Source: a bacterium D16-56
GTDB lineage: Bacteria > Bacillota > Clostridia > Lachnospirales > Lachnospiraceae
NCBI GenBank assembly: GCA_003611875.1
Contig: RAYY01000008.1
Coordinates: 89,502-153,501, forward strand
Direction of reading: 5' to 3'
Length of the DNA: 64,000 nucleotides
Shown: piece after piece, positions 28,222 to 34,750 of the stretch
How positions within the stretch are numbered: position 1 is the first letter of the stretch
How the letters are laid out: every line of letters starts with the position of its first letter
Program-made: the position numbers and the translations under genes
Notes under the pieces: generated by a model
The model's database searches: none
Told to the model about the DNA's origin: nothing
The model's input: only the letters and a program-made list of their open reading frames with translations

Positions 28222-28250
28222 AGAATAACGACAAATATATGACGTGTCAA
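28222..28250 (-). promoter_or_regulatory. Sigma-A promoter of the 28085-26887 gene pair
   Basis: On the minus strand TTGACA (28245-28250) and TATTCT (28222-28227) are 17 bp apart, 137 bases before the start codon. The rest of 28086-28374 holds no gene, only a short stretch (about 28255-28330) resembling the 3' end of the 22354-23277 gene. Confidence 0.7.
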
Positions 28251-28374
28251 AAAGCACCCTCAATCATTCCTCCCCACCAATCCGGCTATGAGCATCATTC
28301 TCTCCCAGCGCCTCCCGTGTATCGTCCATAGGACTCATCACTTCCATCATTCTCCCCGCATTCCAAAAAAACTC

Positions 28375-29160
28375 TTAAACATAAAAAATCCTCTCATCCT
28401 CCAGCCTCAAACAAGCCAGCTTCGCTTCCGGCCGAATGCTTTTAAATGTATAACCACAGTCCAGATCATAAAAAATACAATCCAGTTCTTCATCATAAGC
28501 ACGATAAACATTTCCATGATTAAAAGGAAGTTCATACATTGCCGTTGTGGGAGTGTGTCCTGCTATGATCATTCCATGTTCCACACCGCCGTAAATATAA
28601 GCATCATCCCTGGCTTTCAGATAAAAGTCCTCCAATGAATCATAAGAACCATCCGTATCCGTTCCCTCCAGACACGTAAGGCTTTCAATAAAACCGCCAT
28701 GGACAATGATGCACCTTTTCCCATTCATAACAACCTCATAGAAATAGGGCATTTTCCCGATACACCTTGCCCACTCTGACAGCTTCTCAAATGACACCTT
28801 CCTTTCTTTAACAAGATTTCCCACAGTCCCATACACATCAAAATAGGGAGAAAGCTGTCTGGCCGTCTGGTACACAGATATGGTATCCTTTCCACTGGAA
28901 GTTTCCATTCTCCGCTTTTGAAAAATCATTCCCATCACTTCCACATAACAGCGAAATTCCTCATCATGGTTCCCTCTGACCAGAACGACATTTTCCCCAG
29001 GATTTTCTATCCACCTAAGCATCTCATAGCTATCCGGCCCTCTGTCAATATAGTCCCCTGCGAAGATCAGCCTGTCTCCTGAAGAAAATCCGATTTTACC
29101 AAGCATACGTTTCATAGCGTCATAATGCCCGTGAATGTCCGTCATAACATAAGTACTCAC
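28375..29160 (-). CDS. Calcineurin-like metallophosphoesterase (PPP-type protein phosphatase)
   Basis: The 261-residue enzyme has the full PPP metal signature: DIHGHYDAMKRML, then GDYIDRGPDSYEML and LVRGNHDEEF, followed by VHGGF and IAGHTPT. It matches bacterial PrpA/ApaH-type Ser/Thr phosphatases. I chose GTG 29160 (VSTYVMTDIHGH) because GGGAGG lies upstream. A Ser/Thr kinase gene is 3.7 kb away in the same cluster (32867-33670), so a kinase-phosphatase pair is possible. The substrate is unknown. Confidence 0.88.
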   Translation of the reverse strand: MSTYVMTDIHGHYDAMKRMLGKIGFSSGDRLIFAGDYIDRGPDSYEMLRWIENPGENVVLVRGNHDEEFRCYVEVMGMIFQKRRMETSSGKDTISVYQTARQLSPYFDVYGTVGNLVKERKVSFEKLSEWARCIGKMPYFYEVVMNGKRCIIVHGGFIESLTCLEGTDTDGSYDSLEDFYLKARDDAYIYGGVEHGMIIAGHTPTTAMYELPFNHGNVYRAYDEELDCIFYDLDCGYTFKSIRPEAKLACLRLEDERIFYV

Positions 29161-29228
29161 CTTATATATCCCTCCCGACACGTTCTAGGGAAATCCCCAA
29201 CAGATAAGACCAACCGAATAACACACAC

Positions 29229-29654
29229 TTATTGTAGCCCATTATCATCTTCATGACAATAATAATGTCTAGAATTATCTGCAATTACCCTGATATCAAG
29301 CCCGTCCAGATGAAATACATCCGCAATATCCCGCTGAAAGTTCTCATACCTGATAATATTTATATTCACATACAGAAACGCTCTGCCGCCTGATATCTCA
29401 ACTCTTCCCCTTGGAAAATAATTCCAACCATATTTCCTTAAATCTTTTCGGTGTTTTACAAAAGACGTCCATGTTTTTTCATGATTATATGCGTTCCCCT
29501 TTTTGGAATTAAAATCCGAATGCCCAATCACCTGTCCATTCCTGTCACAGGGAACAGGAAAAGCAATCATTTCATTATCCGAAAAAACGCACTCATCCAT
29601 TTCATTGAACCCACAGATAAACCAGAAAATACCCTTTGAAACATGTTCACTCAT
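29229..29654 (-). CDS. Unknown small protein
   Basis: About 141 residues, no recognised domain. It has aromatic beta-strand segments (GIFWFICGFNEMD) and a middle NAYNHEKTWTSFVKHRK, with a C-terminal His-rich end (SRHYYCHEDDN). The start is uncertain: ATG 29654 or a TTG six bases earlier, both after AAGGGGAG. It lies between the phosphatase gene and the DUF2786 gene and is probably co-transcribed with them. Confidence 0.6.
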   Translation of the reverse strand: MSEHVSKGIFWFICGFNEMDECVFSDNEMIAFPVPCDRNGQVIGHSDFNSKKGNAYNHEKTWTSFVKHRKDLRKYGWNYFPRGRVEISGGRAFLYVNINIIRYENFQRDIADVFHLDGLDIRVIADNSRHYYCHEDDNGLQ

Positions 29655-29702
29655 TATCAAGAAGCTCCCCTTGTCCTTACAGAAATATTTTCTGTAAAAG
29701 TA

Positions 29703-30386
29703 TCAATCCCTGGAAATGCGACCGCCATCTACTGCCCTTTTCCCGCTGTTTTTCCCGCAAGAAAACGCCGCCCCATCCAAAGCCCTGTAATCCATCCGCC
29801 CACTGTCACTTCTTTTCATTATCTTCAGTTTTCCAAATGCAACATTTACCTCCTGCGGGATGGCCGTCATAATCTCGTATCCCGGCTCCTTCCTGTCCTG
29901 TTCCTTAAACGCATCAGAAACTCCCACACAAAATCCGTCTCTCCAACAATATTCCTGACTTTCGCTCCCTCCATATGCCTTTGCTCCCTGTTCCATAAAC
30001 CGGACCAGATACTCCATCAGCATCAGAGCAGCATGGGCATCTTCCTCAAATCCCATAAAACAGGTACAAGAAACAGGTTTCAGCTTATAAAATGTCCTGC
30101 ACCGAAAATTCTTTGCCAAAACCCATGCCAGCATTAAATGATGCTGCCTTAACGGTGTTCTCCTGAATCTTAACTCTTTTATCACTACCCCCTTTTGTAT
30201 CCTCTCTTTTCCCCTGTCTCCCTCCACAGAAATATGGTATTTCATCATAAGCTTTCTGGCCGCCTGTGCAGCGGCCACAGCTTCATTCTCATTATCACTG
30301 TCTGCTAAAGCCAAAAGATTTTTTATCTTCCGCCGTATTGCTTCCCTGTCCAATATCTTGTCCTTTCTGCGTCTTATTTTAGACAA
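29703..30386 (-). CDS. DUF2786 domain protein
   Basis: The N-terminal 45 residues (REAIRRKIKNLLALADSDNE, then AAQAARKLMMKYHIS) match the DUF2786 motif found in phage and accessory proteins. The remaining 170 residues are a mixed alpha/beta region (LMLAWVLAKNFRCRTFY) with a conserved-looking core. The frame starts at a TTG very close to GGGGA; no better ATG exists, so the start is uncertain. It may be an accessory nucleic-acid or defence protein, but this is not shown. Confidence 0.7.
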   Translation of the reverse strand: MSKIRRRKDKILDREAIRRKIKNLLALADSDNENEAVAAAQAARKLMMKYHISVEGDRGKERIQKGVVIKELRFRRTPLRQHHLMLAWVLAKNFRCRTFYKLKPVSCTCFMGFEEDAHAALMLMEYLVRFMEQGAKAYGGSESQEYCWRDGFCVGVSDAFKEQDRKEPGYEIMTAIPQEVNVAFGKLKIMKRSDSGRMDYRALDGAAFSCGKNSGKRAVDGGRISRD

Positions 30387-30400
30387 ATCCCCATTCCATC

Positions 30401-31069
30401 TTAAAACAATCTCGTAATACTATTCCGGATAGCTTCTTCATCAACATAAACAGGAGTATCAGGGTCTACCTCCGGAGGAAGTTCTATCGTCTCATACCAT
30501 TCCGCCCGCTTTCTGATTTCGCCTATCTGCTTCTTAAACCGCATACTCCCCCATACATAGTCATTATTAGTTATCCTTTTACTTCTATAATCATTATATA
30601 ACTTTGTAATCTCCATATTTAAGGTGTCAATGCTCTGCTGCTCCTGGGGTGTCAGTGCCCTTGTATGCCTGATCTTTTTTATTCGGGGTTTTCTCTTTTC
30701 CTCTTCCTTTTTATATGCATCTTTTATGGCTCTTTCCTGCCGGTCTTTAATTGCTTTTTCTTTCCATGACGCCCAAAACCCTTTTTTCTCACCATCTCCC
30801 ACCATACCGGAAGATTGGGGTTGTCCTGTCTTTACCCTTTGCCCAATCTTCTGCTGCCTCCTCTGCACCGTCTGAACCATATGCGCCGTTTTTTGCTGCC
30901 CGCTGGAAACCATCCCTCTTTTTCCCTCCTGACCCGTTTTCCCTGTCTGCCGAGTCTGGTTTAACACTCTTTCTCTCCACTGACCAAATTTCCAAGCGCA
31001 ATAAACACATCCGCAAATCAGACAAAACCAAAAAATCCCCTCAAAAAGCATAATCATAAAATCAGCCAT
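30401..31069 (-). CDS. Unknown membrane-anchored basic protein
   Basis: The protein is about 222 residues with an N-terminal membrane helix (MIMLFEGIFWFCLICG) followed by a long Gln/Lys/Arg-rich cytoplasmic region (two stretches of MVQTVQRRQQKIGQRVK type) and a C-terminal helical domain. No family recognised. I chose ATG 31069, which follows GGAGG; the open frame upstream to 31132 has no ribosome site. A strong promoter with operator repeats lies just ahead of it. Confidence 0.6.
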   Translation of the reverse strand: MADFMIMLFEGIFWFCLICGCVYCAWKFGQWRERVLNQTRQTGKTGQEGKRGMVSSGQQKTAHMVQTVQRRQQKIGQRVKTGQPQSSGMVGDGEKKGFWASWKEKAIKDRQERAIKDAYKKEEEKRKPRIKKIRHTRALTPQEQQSIDTLNMEITKLYNDYRSKRITNNDYVWGSMRFKKQIGEIRKRAEWYETIELPPEVDPDTPVYVDEEAIRNSITRLF

Positions 31070-31103
31070 TCTCCAAAATCCTCCTGTCGTTTCATGTATC
31101 ATA

Positions 31104-31132
31104 AGCATAACACCTAAAATTCTTTTAGTCAA
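31104..31132 (-). promoter_or_regulatory. Sigma-A promoter of the 31069-28375 gene group
   Basis: Minus-strand TTGACT (31127-31132) and TATGCT (31104-31109) are 17 bp apart. The -35 box lies inside the paired operator repeat (31118-31150). Confidence 0.75.
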
Positions 31133-31150
31133 TATAATACTTCTATTAGT
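31118..31150. promoter_or_regulatory. Paired 12-bp operator-like repeat, site 1
   Basis: Two copies of an ACTTCTTTTAGT-like 12-mer start 21 bp apart (31118 and 31139), two helical turns. The same arrangement recurs at 32257-32289 between the two XRE regulator genes, suggesting a shared repressor. Confidence 0.6.
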
Positions 31151-31229
31151 GTATGTATCATATTCCTACAAAAGCCTGGCAGGCCTCATCCCATCTTCTG
31201 TAATACCCATACGATTTTCCCCCTTTATT

Positions 31230-31336
31230 GTGAAAGTCCCATCGCCGGAGGCGATTTAAAATCAGGGATGCCAAATGCGCCCGCCAGATTTTCATGATTG
31301 GTGGCGCGTCCGCTGCCGGGCGCATGCAGGTTTACT
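31230..31336 (+). repeat. Structured dispersed repeat, copy A
   Basis: This is one of four copies of a GC-rich element of about 110 bp (others at 32682, 33682 and 33796). It has a stem ATCGCC/GGCGAT and a longer stem based on GCGCCCG and CGGGCGC. It overlaps the 3' end of the 31332-31769 gene. Confidence 0.8.
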
Positions 31337-31769
31337 CATGAAAAACAATCTCATCAGGCTCTGTCACATAACCAATCATATCAATGCTGCGAAGCCAGCT
31401 TTCCAGTCTCCGGTCCAGTTCCCCCGGCTTTATCTCTACCAATTTCAAATTCAAAAAAATCTCCCCCTTTTCATTGATATCCGTTCTCCCCACATACACA
31501 TTGTCTGACTGGTAAGCTTTAGGAATTGCCTGGGTAATATGACCGTCTCTGCTCTTTTTCAAACAGATTTTCATAAAAGGGGCCATCATCAAGTCCCCTC
31601 CGTAATACTCCTTTTCACACATCTCAATCCAGACAAATTCCTCATCCTGCTCCGTAATATAAACCGCAAAATCCCATTCTCCCTTCTTCTTGATTGTAGC
31701 CCCGCCAGGCCCCACAGCCTTTAAAATTTTTTCCATTTTCTTTCCATTTTCAATTCTGATTTTTTCCAT
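31332..31769 (-). CDS. Unknown small protein
   Basis: A 145-residue beta-rich protein (WDFAVYITEQDEEFVWIEMC, then GEIFLNLKLVEIKPGEL) with no recognised family. GGAGGAATTTTT precedes the ATG. It lies 15 bases downstream of the XRE-like gene and is co-directional with it. Its stop falls in the structured repeat copy A. Confidence 0.6.
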   Translation of the reverse strand: MEKIRIENGKKMEKILKAVGPGGATIKKKGEWDFAVYITEQDEEFVWIEMCEKEYYGGDLMMAPFMKICLKKSRDGHITQAIPKAYQSDNVYVGRTDINEKGEIFLNLKLVEIKPGELDRRLESWLRSIDMIGYVTEPDEIVFHE

Positions 31770-31784
31770 AAAAATTCCTCCATT

Positions 31785-32201
31785 CTATAAACAATCCTCA
31801 CCAAACTCATAAAGAATATCGTTCACCTCTGCCACGGAAATCCCCCTCACAATCCCGAATATTACAATGAAATCCCTCCTGTTCCGCACATCCAGACAAG
31901 CCATACGTCCGACCCGCAGCAAATATCCGGTCTCCTCCAAATCCAGCTTCATAGCCAAAGCAATACATAGGACCACATCCCTGCCCGGATTCTTAATCCC
32001 CCGAAACACCTGATAAATGTACTCCCCCTTATTGGATTTGTCAGCCACCTGAGATACCCGCATTCTCTTTTTCTGCAGCAATTCTTTCAGATGCACAGAA
32101 AGCGGAATATCTAAAAACTCTCCCCCATTGGAAGCAAGATACTCCGCTACACTCTTTCCCTCTACAATCTCATTTACCAATTCCTCTGTACCCTTTTTCA
32201 T
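31785..32201 (-). CDS. XRE-like regulator or antitoxin-like protein
   Basis: A 138-residue protein with an N-terminal helix region and a lambda-repressor-type HTH near residues 35-85 (LKELLQKKRMRVSQVADKS, then GIKNPGRDVVLCIALAMKL). GGAGG precedes the ATG. It is transcribed away from the XRE gene at 32343-32681, with shared operator-like repeats between them. It could be a regulator of the cluster. Confidence 0.65.
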   Translation of the reverse strand: MKKGTEELVNEIVEGKSVAEYLASNGGEFLDIPLSVHLKELLQKKRMRVSQVADKSNKGEYIYQVFRGIKNPGRDVVLCIALAMKLDLEETGYLLRVGRMACLDVRNRRDFIVIFGIVRGISVAEVNDILYEFGEDCL

Positions 32202-32256
32202 TAACGCCTCCTGTCCCTCAATACCATTTAGACAAACAAACCCTGATTTAGCAAAT

Positions 32257-32289
32257 ACTTCTTTTAGTAAATATTATACTTCTTTTAGT
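32257..32289. promoter_or_regulatory. Paired 12-bp operator-like repeat, site 2
   Basis: Exact ACTTCTTTTAGT copies start at 32257 and 32278, 21 bp apart, in the divergent intergenic region, matching the site at 31118-31150. They flank the plus-strand -35 region of the 32343 gene. Confidence 0.65.
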
Positions 32290-32292
32290 TCA

Positions 32293-32321
32293 TTTATCAA
32301 ATCTTTTTATCCGTGTATACT
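32293..32321 (+). promoter_or_regulatory. Promoter of the XRE regulator gene
   Basis: TTTATC (32293-32298) and TATACT (32316-32321) are 17 bp apart. The -35 box is weak. It abuts the operator-like repeat. Confidence 0.5.
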
Positions 32322-32342
32322 ATCCTTTTAAAGGAGGTTTCC

Positions 32343-32681
32343 ATGAACAATTCTGTCAATTACCTCGAAATCGGGACAAGAATCCGCAGACAACGTGAAC
32401 AGATTGGTCTGACCCAGGAACAACTGGGGGAGGCTTGTGATTTGTCGACCTCTTTTGTAGGCCATATTGAACGCGGTTCCCGAAAACTATCTGTAGAAAG
32501 CCTGTGCCGAATCGCATCCGTACTGGGCATCAGCACCGACTCCCTGCTCTTTGACCGGATGGAACAGGAAACCGTCCTCCCGGCAGAGATAGCCTCTTCC
32601 TTAAAAGGAACCGACCCGTCCAAAAAAAGCCAGTTCTGGCGTACTGTGAGAATACTGGCCGGTCATATTGAAGAAATGTAA
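32343..32681 (+). CDS. XRE-family transcriptional regulator
   Basis: The 112-residue protein has a clear Cro/C1 HTH: IGTRIRRQREQIGLTQEQLG, then FVGHIERGSRKLSVESLCRI. GGAGG is eight bases from the ATG at 32343. It is divergent from the XRE-like gene at 31785-32201 and probably binds the paired 12-bp repeats between them and at the promoter at 31104. It is the only plus-strand gene of the cluster. Confidence 0.85.
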   Translation: MNNSVNYLEIGTRIRRQREQIGLTQEQLGEACDLSTSFVGHIERGSRKLSVESLCRIASVLGISTDSLLFDRMEQETVLPAEIASSLKGTDPSKKSQFWRTVRILAGHIEEM

Positions 32682-32793
32682 AGGAAACCTGCATGCGCCC
32701 GGCTGCGGACGCACCACCGTCCCATGAAAGTCCGACGGGCGCATTTGGCATCCCTGAATTTATGCCGCCTAATCGGCGGCGGACTTTTAAAGT
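32682..32793 (-). repeat. Structured dispersed repeat, copy B
   Basis: A copy in inverted orientation begins right after the XRE stop codon. Its first stem is GCCGCC/GGCGGC where copies A and D have ATCGCC/GGCGAT, a covarying change. The stretch to 32866 shows nothing else. Confidence 0.85.
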
Positions 32794-32866
32794 AATTATC
32801 CTCTATTATATACCCGTCATCCCCTTTTTGTACTGTACTGCCGGCACAGTACCTCTACTCGCTTTT

Positions 32867-33670
32867 TCACCTGAAATCCATCAGCTTCCCAATGATTCTC
32901 CTCAATATTTTCCGTCCCTGCCTTTCTAGCCTATATCCCTTTTTCAGCCATTTAAGCCTGGTCAGAGCCTCCTCTGCCGTCTGAAAACGACGTCTCGGAT
33001 CAAACTCCGTACATTTGCGTACAAAAACTCCCAGTCCCCCTTTGCACAACTCCTCCCCAGGAAGTTTCCCCACAGCCAGCTCATTCAACGTCACCCCCAG
33101 AGAATAAATATCCGTGCGGCAATCCGTCTGCCTGTATCCAAACTGTTCTGGGGAAGCGTACCCTTTCGTTCCTTTCCGTGTAGTGTCCCTTTCCTTTTCA
33201 CTGTGAAAAACTCTGGCAATATGAAAATCAATCAGCTTCACCTTTCCTCTTTCATCCATCATCACATTCTCCGGCTTAATATCCCGGTGAATGATACCGT
33301 TTTTATGCAGGGCGGAAAGACCTTTCAATATCTGCTCCCCCACAGTAATCACTTTGCCGCCCAATGTCCTCCCCTGCTCCAAAATCCTGAAAAGGGATTG
33401 CCCGTCCACATATTCCTCCACCCCATAAAAGCTCCCCTTAACCGAAAGCACTTCAAGAACCTGGACCACATTGGGATGGTGGATACCCAGCAGCCTTTCA
33501 TAGACCTCCCGGTTCTCCTGGGAAAGTTCCCTCACGACAAATTTTTTTCCGGTCACGGACTCCTGCACTACCCACAAACCGCCTTTCCCGCCAAGAGCCT
33601 GTATTTTCCTGTAACATGTTGGCTTATACTCATTTACTAATTCCATAAATCCCATAAATGGTTTATCCAT
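32867..33670 (-). CDS. Ser/Thr protein kinase (Hanks type)
   Basis: The 267-residue kinase domain has no membrane or sensor region. Motifs in order: a degenerate glycine loop (ALGGKGGLWVVQES), KFVVREL (ATP Lys), a Glu in the helix, catalytic loop HRDIKPENVMM, DFHIARVF where most kinases have DFG, and GYASPEQFG. The open frame extends into repeat C to 33754, but ATG 33670 follows AAGGAG. A kinase N-lobe fragment lies at 22135-22278 and a PPP phosphatase at 28375-29160. Confidence 0.87.
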   Translation of the reverse strand: MDKPFMGFMELVNEYKPTCYRKIQALGGKGGLWVVQESVTGKKFVVRELSQENREVYERLLGIHHPNVVQVLEVLSVKGSFYGVEEYVDGQSLFRILEQGRTLGGKVITVGEQILKGLSALHKNGIIHRDIKPENVMMDERGKVKLIDFHIARVFHSEKERDTTRKGTKGYASPEQFGYRQTDCRTDIYSLGVTLNELAVGKLPGEELCKGGLGVFVRKCTEFDPRRRFQTAEEALTRLKWLKKGYRLERQGRKILRRIIGKLMDFR

Positions 33671-33681
33671 TGTCTCCTTCT

Positions 33682-33795
33682 TTACTGTGAAAGTCCCGCC
33701 GCCGATTAGGCGGCATAAATTCAGGGATGCCAAATGCGCCCGCCGGACTTTCATGGGACGGTGGTGCGTCCGCTGCCGGGCGCATGGAGGTTTAC
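33682..33795 (+). repeat. Structured dispersed repeat, copy C
   Basis: Copy with stem GCCGCC/GGCGGC and the 7-bp GCGCCCG/CGGGCGC stem, immediately upstream of the kinase start and tandem with copy D. Confidence 0.85.
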
Positions 33796-33905
33796 TGTAA
33801 AAGTCCCATCGCCGGAGGCGATTCTAATCAGGTATTCCAAGTGCGCCCGCCGGACTTTCATGGGATGGTGGTGCGCTGCTTGTGGCGCATAATGGTTTAT
33901 TCTAC
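33796..33905 (+). repeat. Structured dispersed repeat, copy D
   Basis: A more diverged copy directly following copy C. Its first stem is ATCGCC/GGCGAT, and its 3' half has decayed (TGCTTGTGGCGCAT). Confidence 0.75.
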
Positions 33906-33975
33906 TCTCAATATGCTCTTTGATATGGAGAGTATAGCACACTCCGAAATAAAAAAACGACATAAGTATGTCATA

Positions 33976-34214
33976 TCAATATTTAGTGAATATTAATATT
34001 TCCCTATCTCTGACAATCTCTGATAAATCAAACTCTTTCCCGACAATGCTTCTGTCTTCCCAAATATCAAAAAAGCAGGATAACGAATTTTTATATTCAT
34101 TATCCTGCTCATAAAGCATAACCCTGAATCTTGCCACACTCAAACCAAGTAATTCGGCAATATCTCTTGTTTTTGCAGTCTCATATTTTTTATGATATAA
34201 TCTGATTTTTGCAT
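33976..34214 (-). pseudogene. Frameshifted HTH-like small gene remnant
   Basis: An open frame reads RDIAELLGLSVARFRVMLYE followed by about 40 more protein-like residues to a TGA at 33976. The only ATG (34214) is in another frame; one extra A in the AAAAA run just after it would join them into an ~80-residue protein. The HTH-like segment suggests a small DNA-binding protein or the C-terminus of a lost gene. There is no clear ribosome site. Confidence 0.5.
34074..34109 (-). terminator. Intrinsic terminator of the restriction operon
   Basis: AGCAGGATAA (34074-34083) pairs with TTATCCTGCT, followed by a T6 run in minus-strand direction. It lies downstream of the last operon gene and inside the HTH-like remnant. 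Confidence 0.7.
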
Positions 34215-34336
34215 GTTTTTATCCGTTTTATTTACTTGCTTTTATTGCTTGTTTTTTAACAAATCTTACTGCGAAAAGCTCCTTCTACACTAACCAGGCA
34301 GCACCATAATTGAATTAGCAACTCTATTTTCATTCG

Positions 34337-34741
34337 TCACCGGAGTGTATAATATCTTTGTTCTATTCCCCAAAGTAAATACTTCATATTCTCCTCATTG
34401 CCAATAGTAAAAATCAACATCAAAATCAAAACCCACATAAGAGTATCCCAATCACTGATACTCAATGCCACAAAAAAGTAACCCAAATAACTGGGAAGAG
34501 AGGCATCATTTGCACATTCCACATCCAAAACGCCGCCGCTAATAATATCATCTCCAAGAAACCGTGACAGCCAAATACAAAATCCCGACATTATAATTGG
34601 AGCAAATACATAGATAAAGTATGACACATGAGGAAACGACAAATATTTAATCGGGATTTGGATTCCTTCTTTTATCAGGTAAACTGCTGTCAATAAAATA
34701 ATGGAATTAACCGTCAAAAAGCATCTGTATATAATCTTCAC
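34337..34741 (-). CDS. Small membrane protein at the end of the type I restriction operon
   Basis: The 134-residue protein has about four hydrophobic segments (SIILLTAVYLI, YFIYVFAPIIMSGFCIWL, SYLGYFFVALSI, TLMWVLILMLIFTI) and a short C-terminal WGIEQRYYTLR. It starts nine bases after the hsdR stop, so it belongs to the operon. The layout loosely resembles the KwaA-type membrane proteins of anti-phage systems (inference only, low confidence). Confidence 0.7.
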   Translation of the reverse strand: MKIIYRCFLTVNSIILLTAVYLIKEGIQIPIKYLSFPHVSYFIYVFAPIIMSGFCIWLSRFLGDDIISGGVLDVECANDASLPSYLGYFFVALSISDWDTLMWVLILMLIFTIGNEENMKYLLWGIEQRYYTLR

Positions 34742-34750
34742 CCTGCCACC

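Noticed and set aside
28255..28330. Decayed copy of the 3' end of the 22354-23277 gene
   Set aside because: Short similarity (ERMMLIAGLVG-like) is suggestive but too brief to annotate as a pseudogene.
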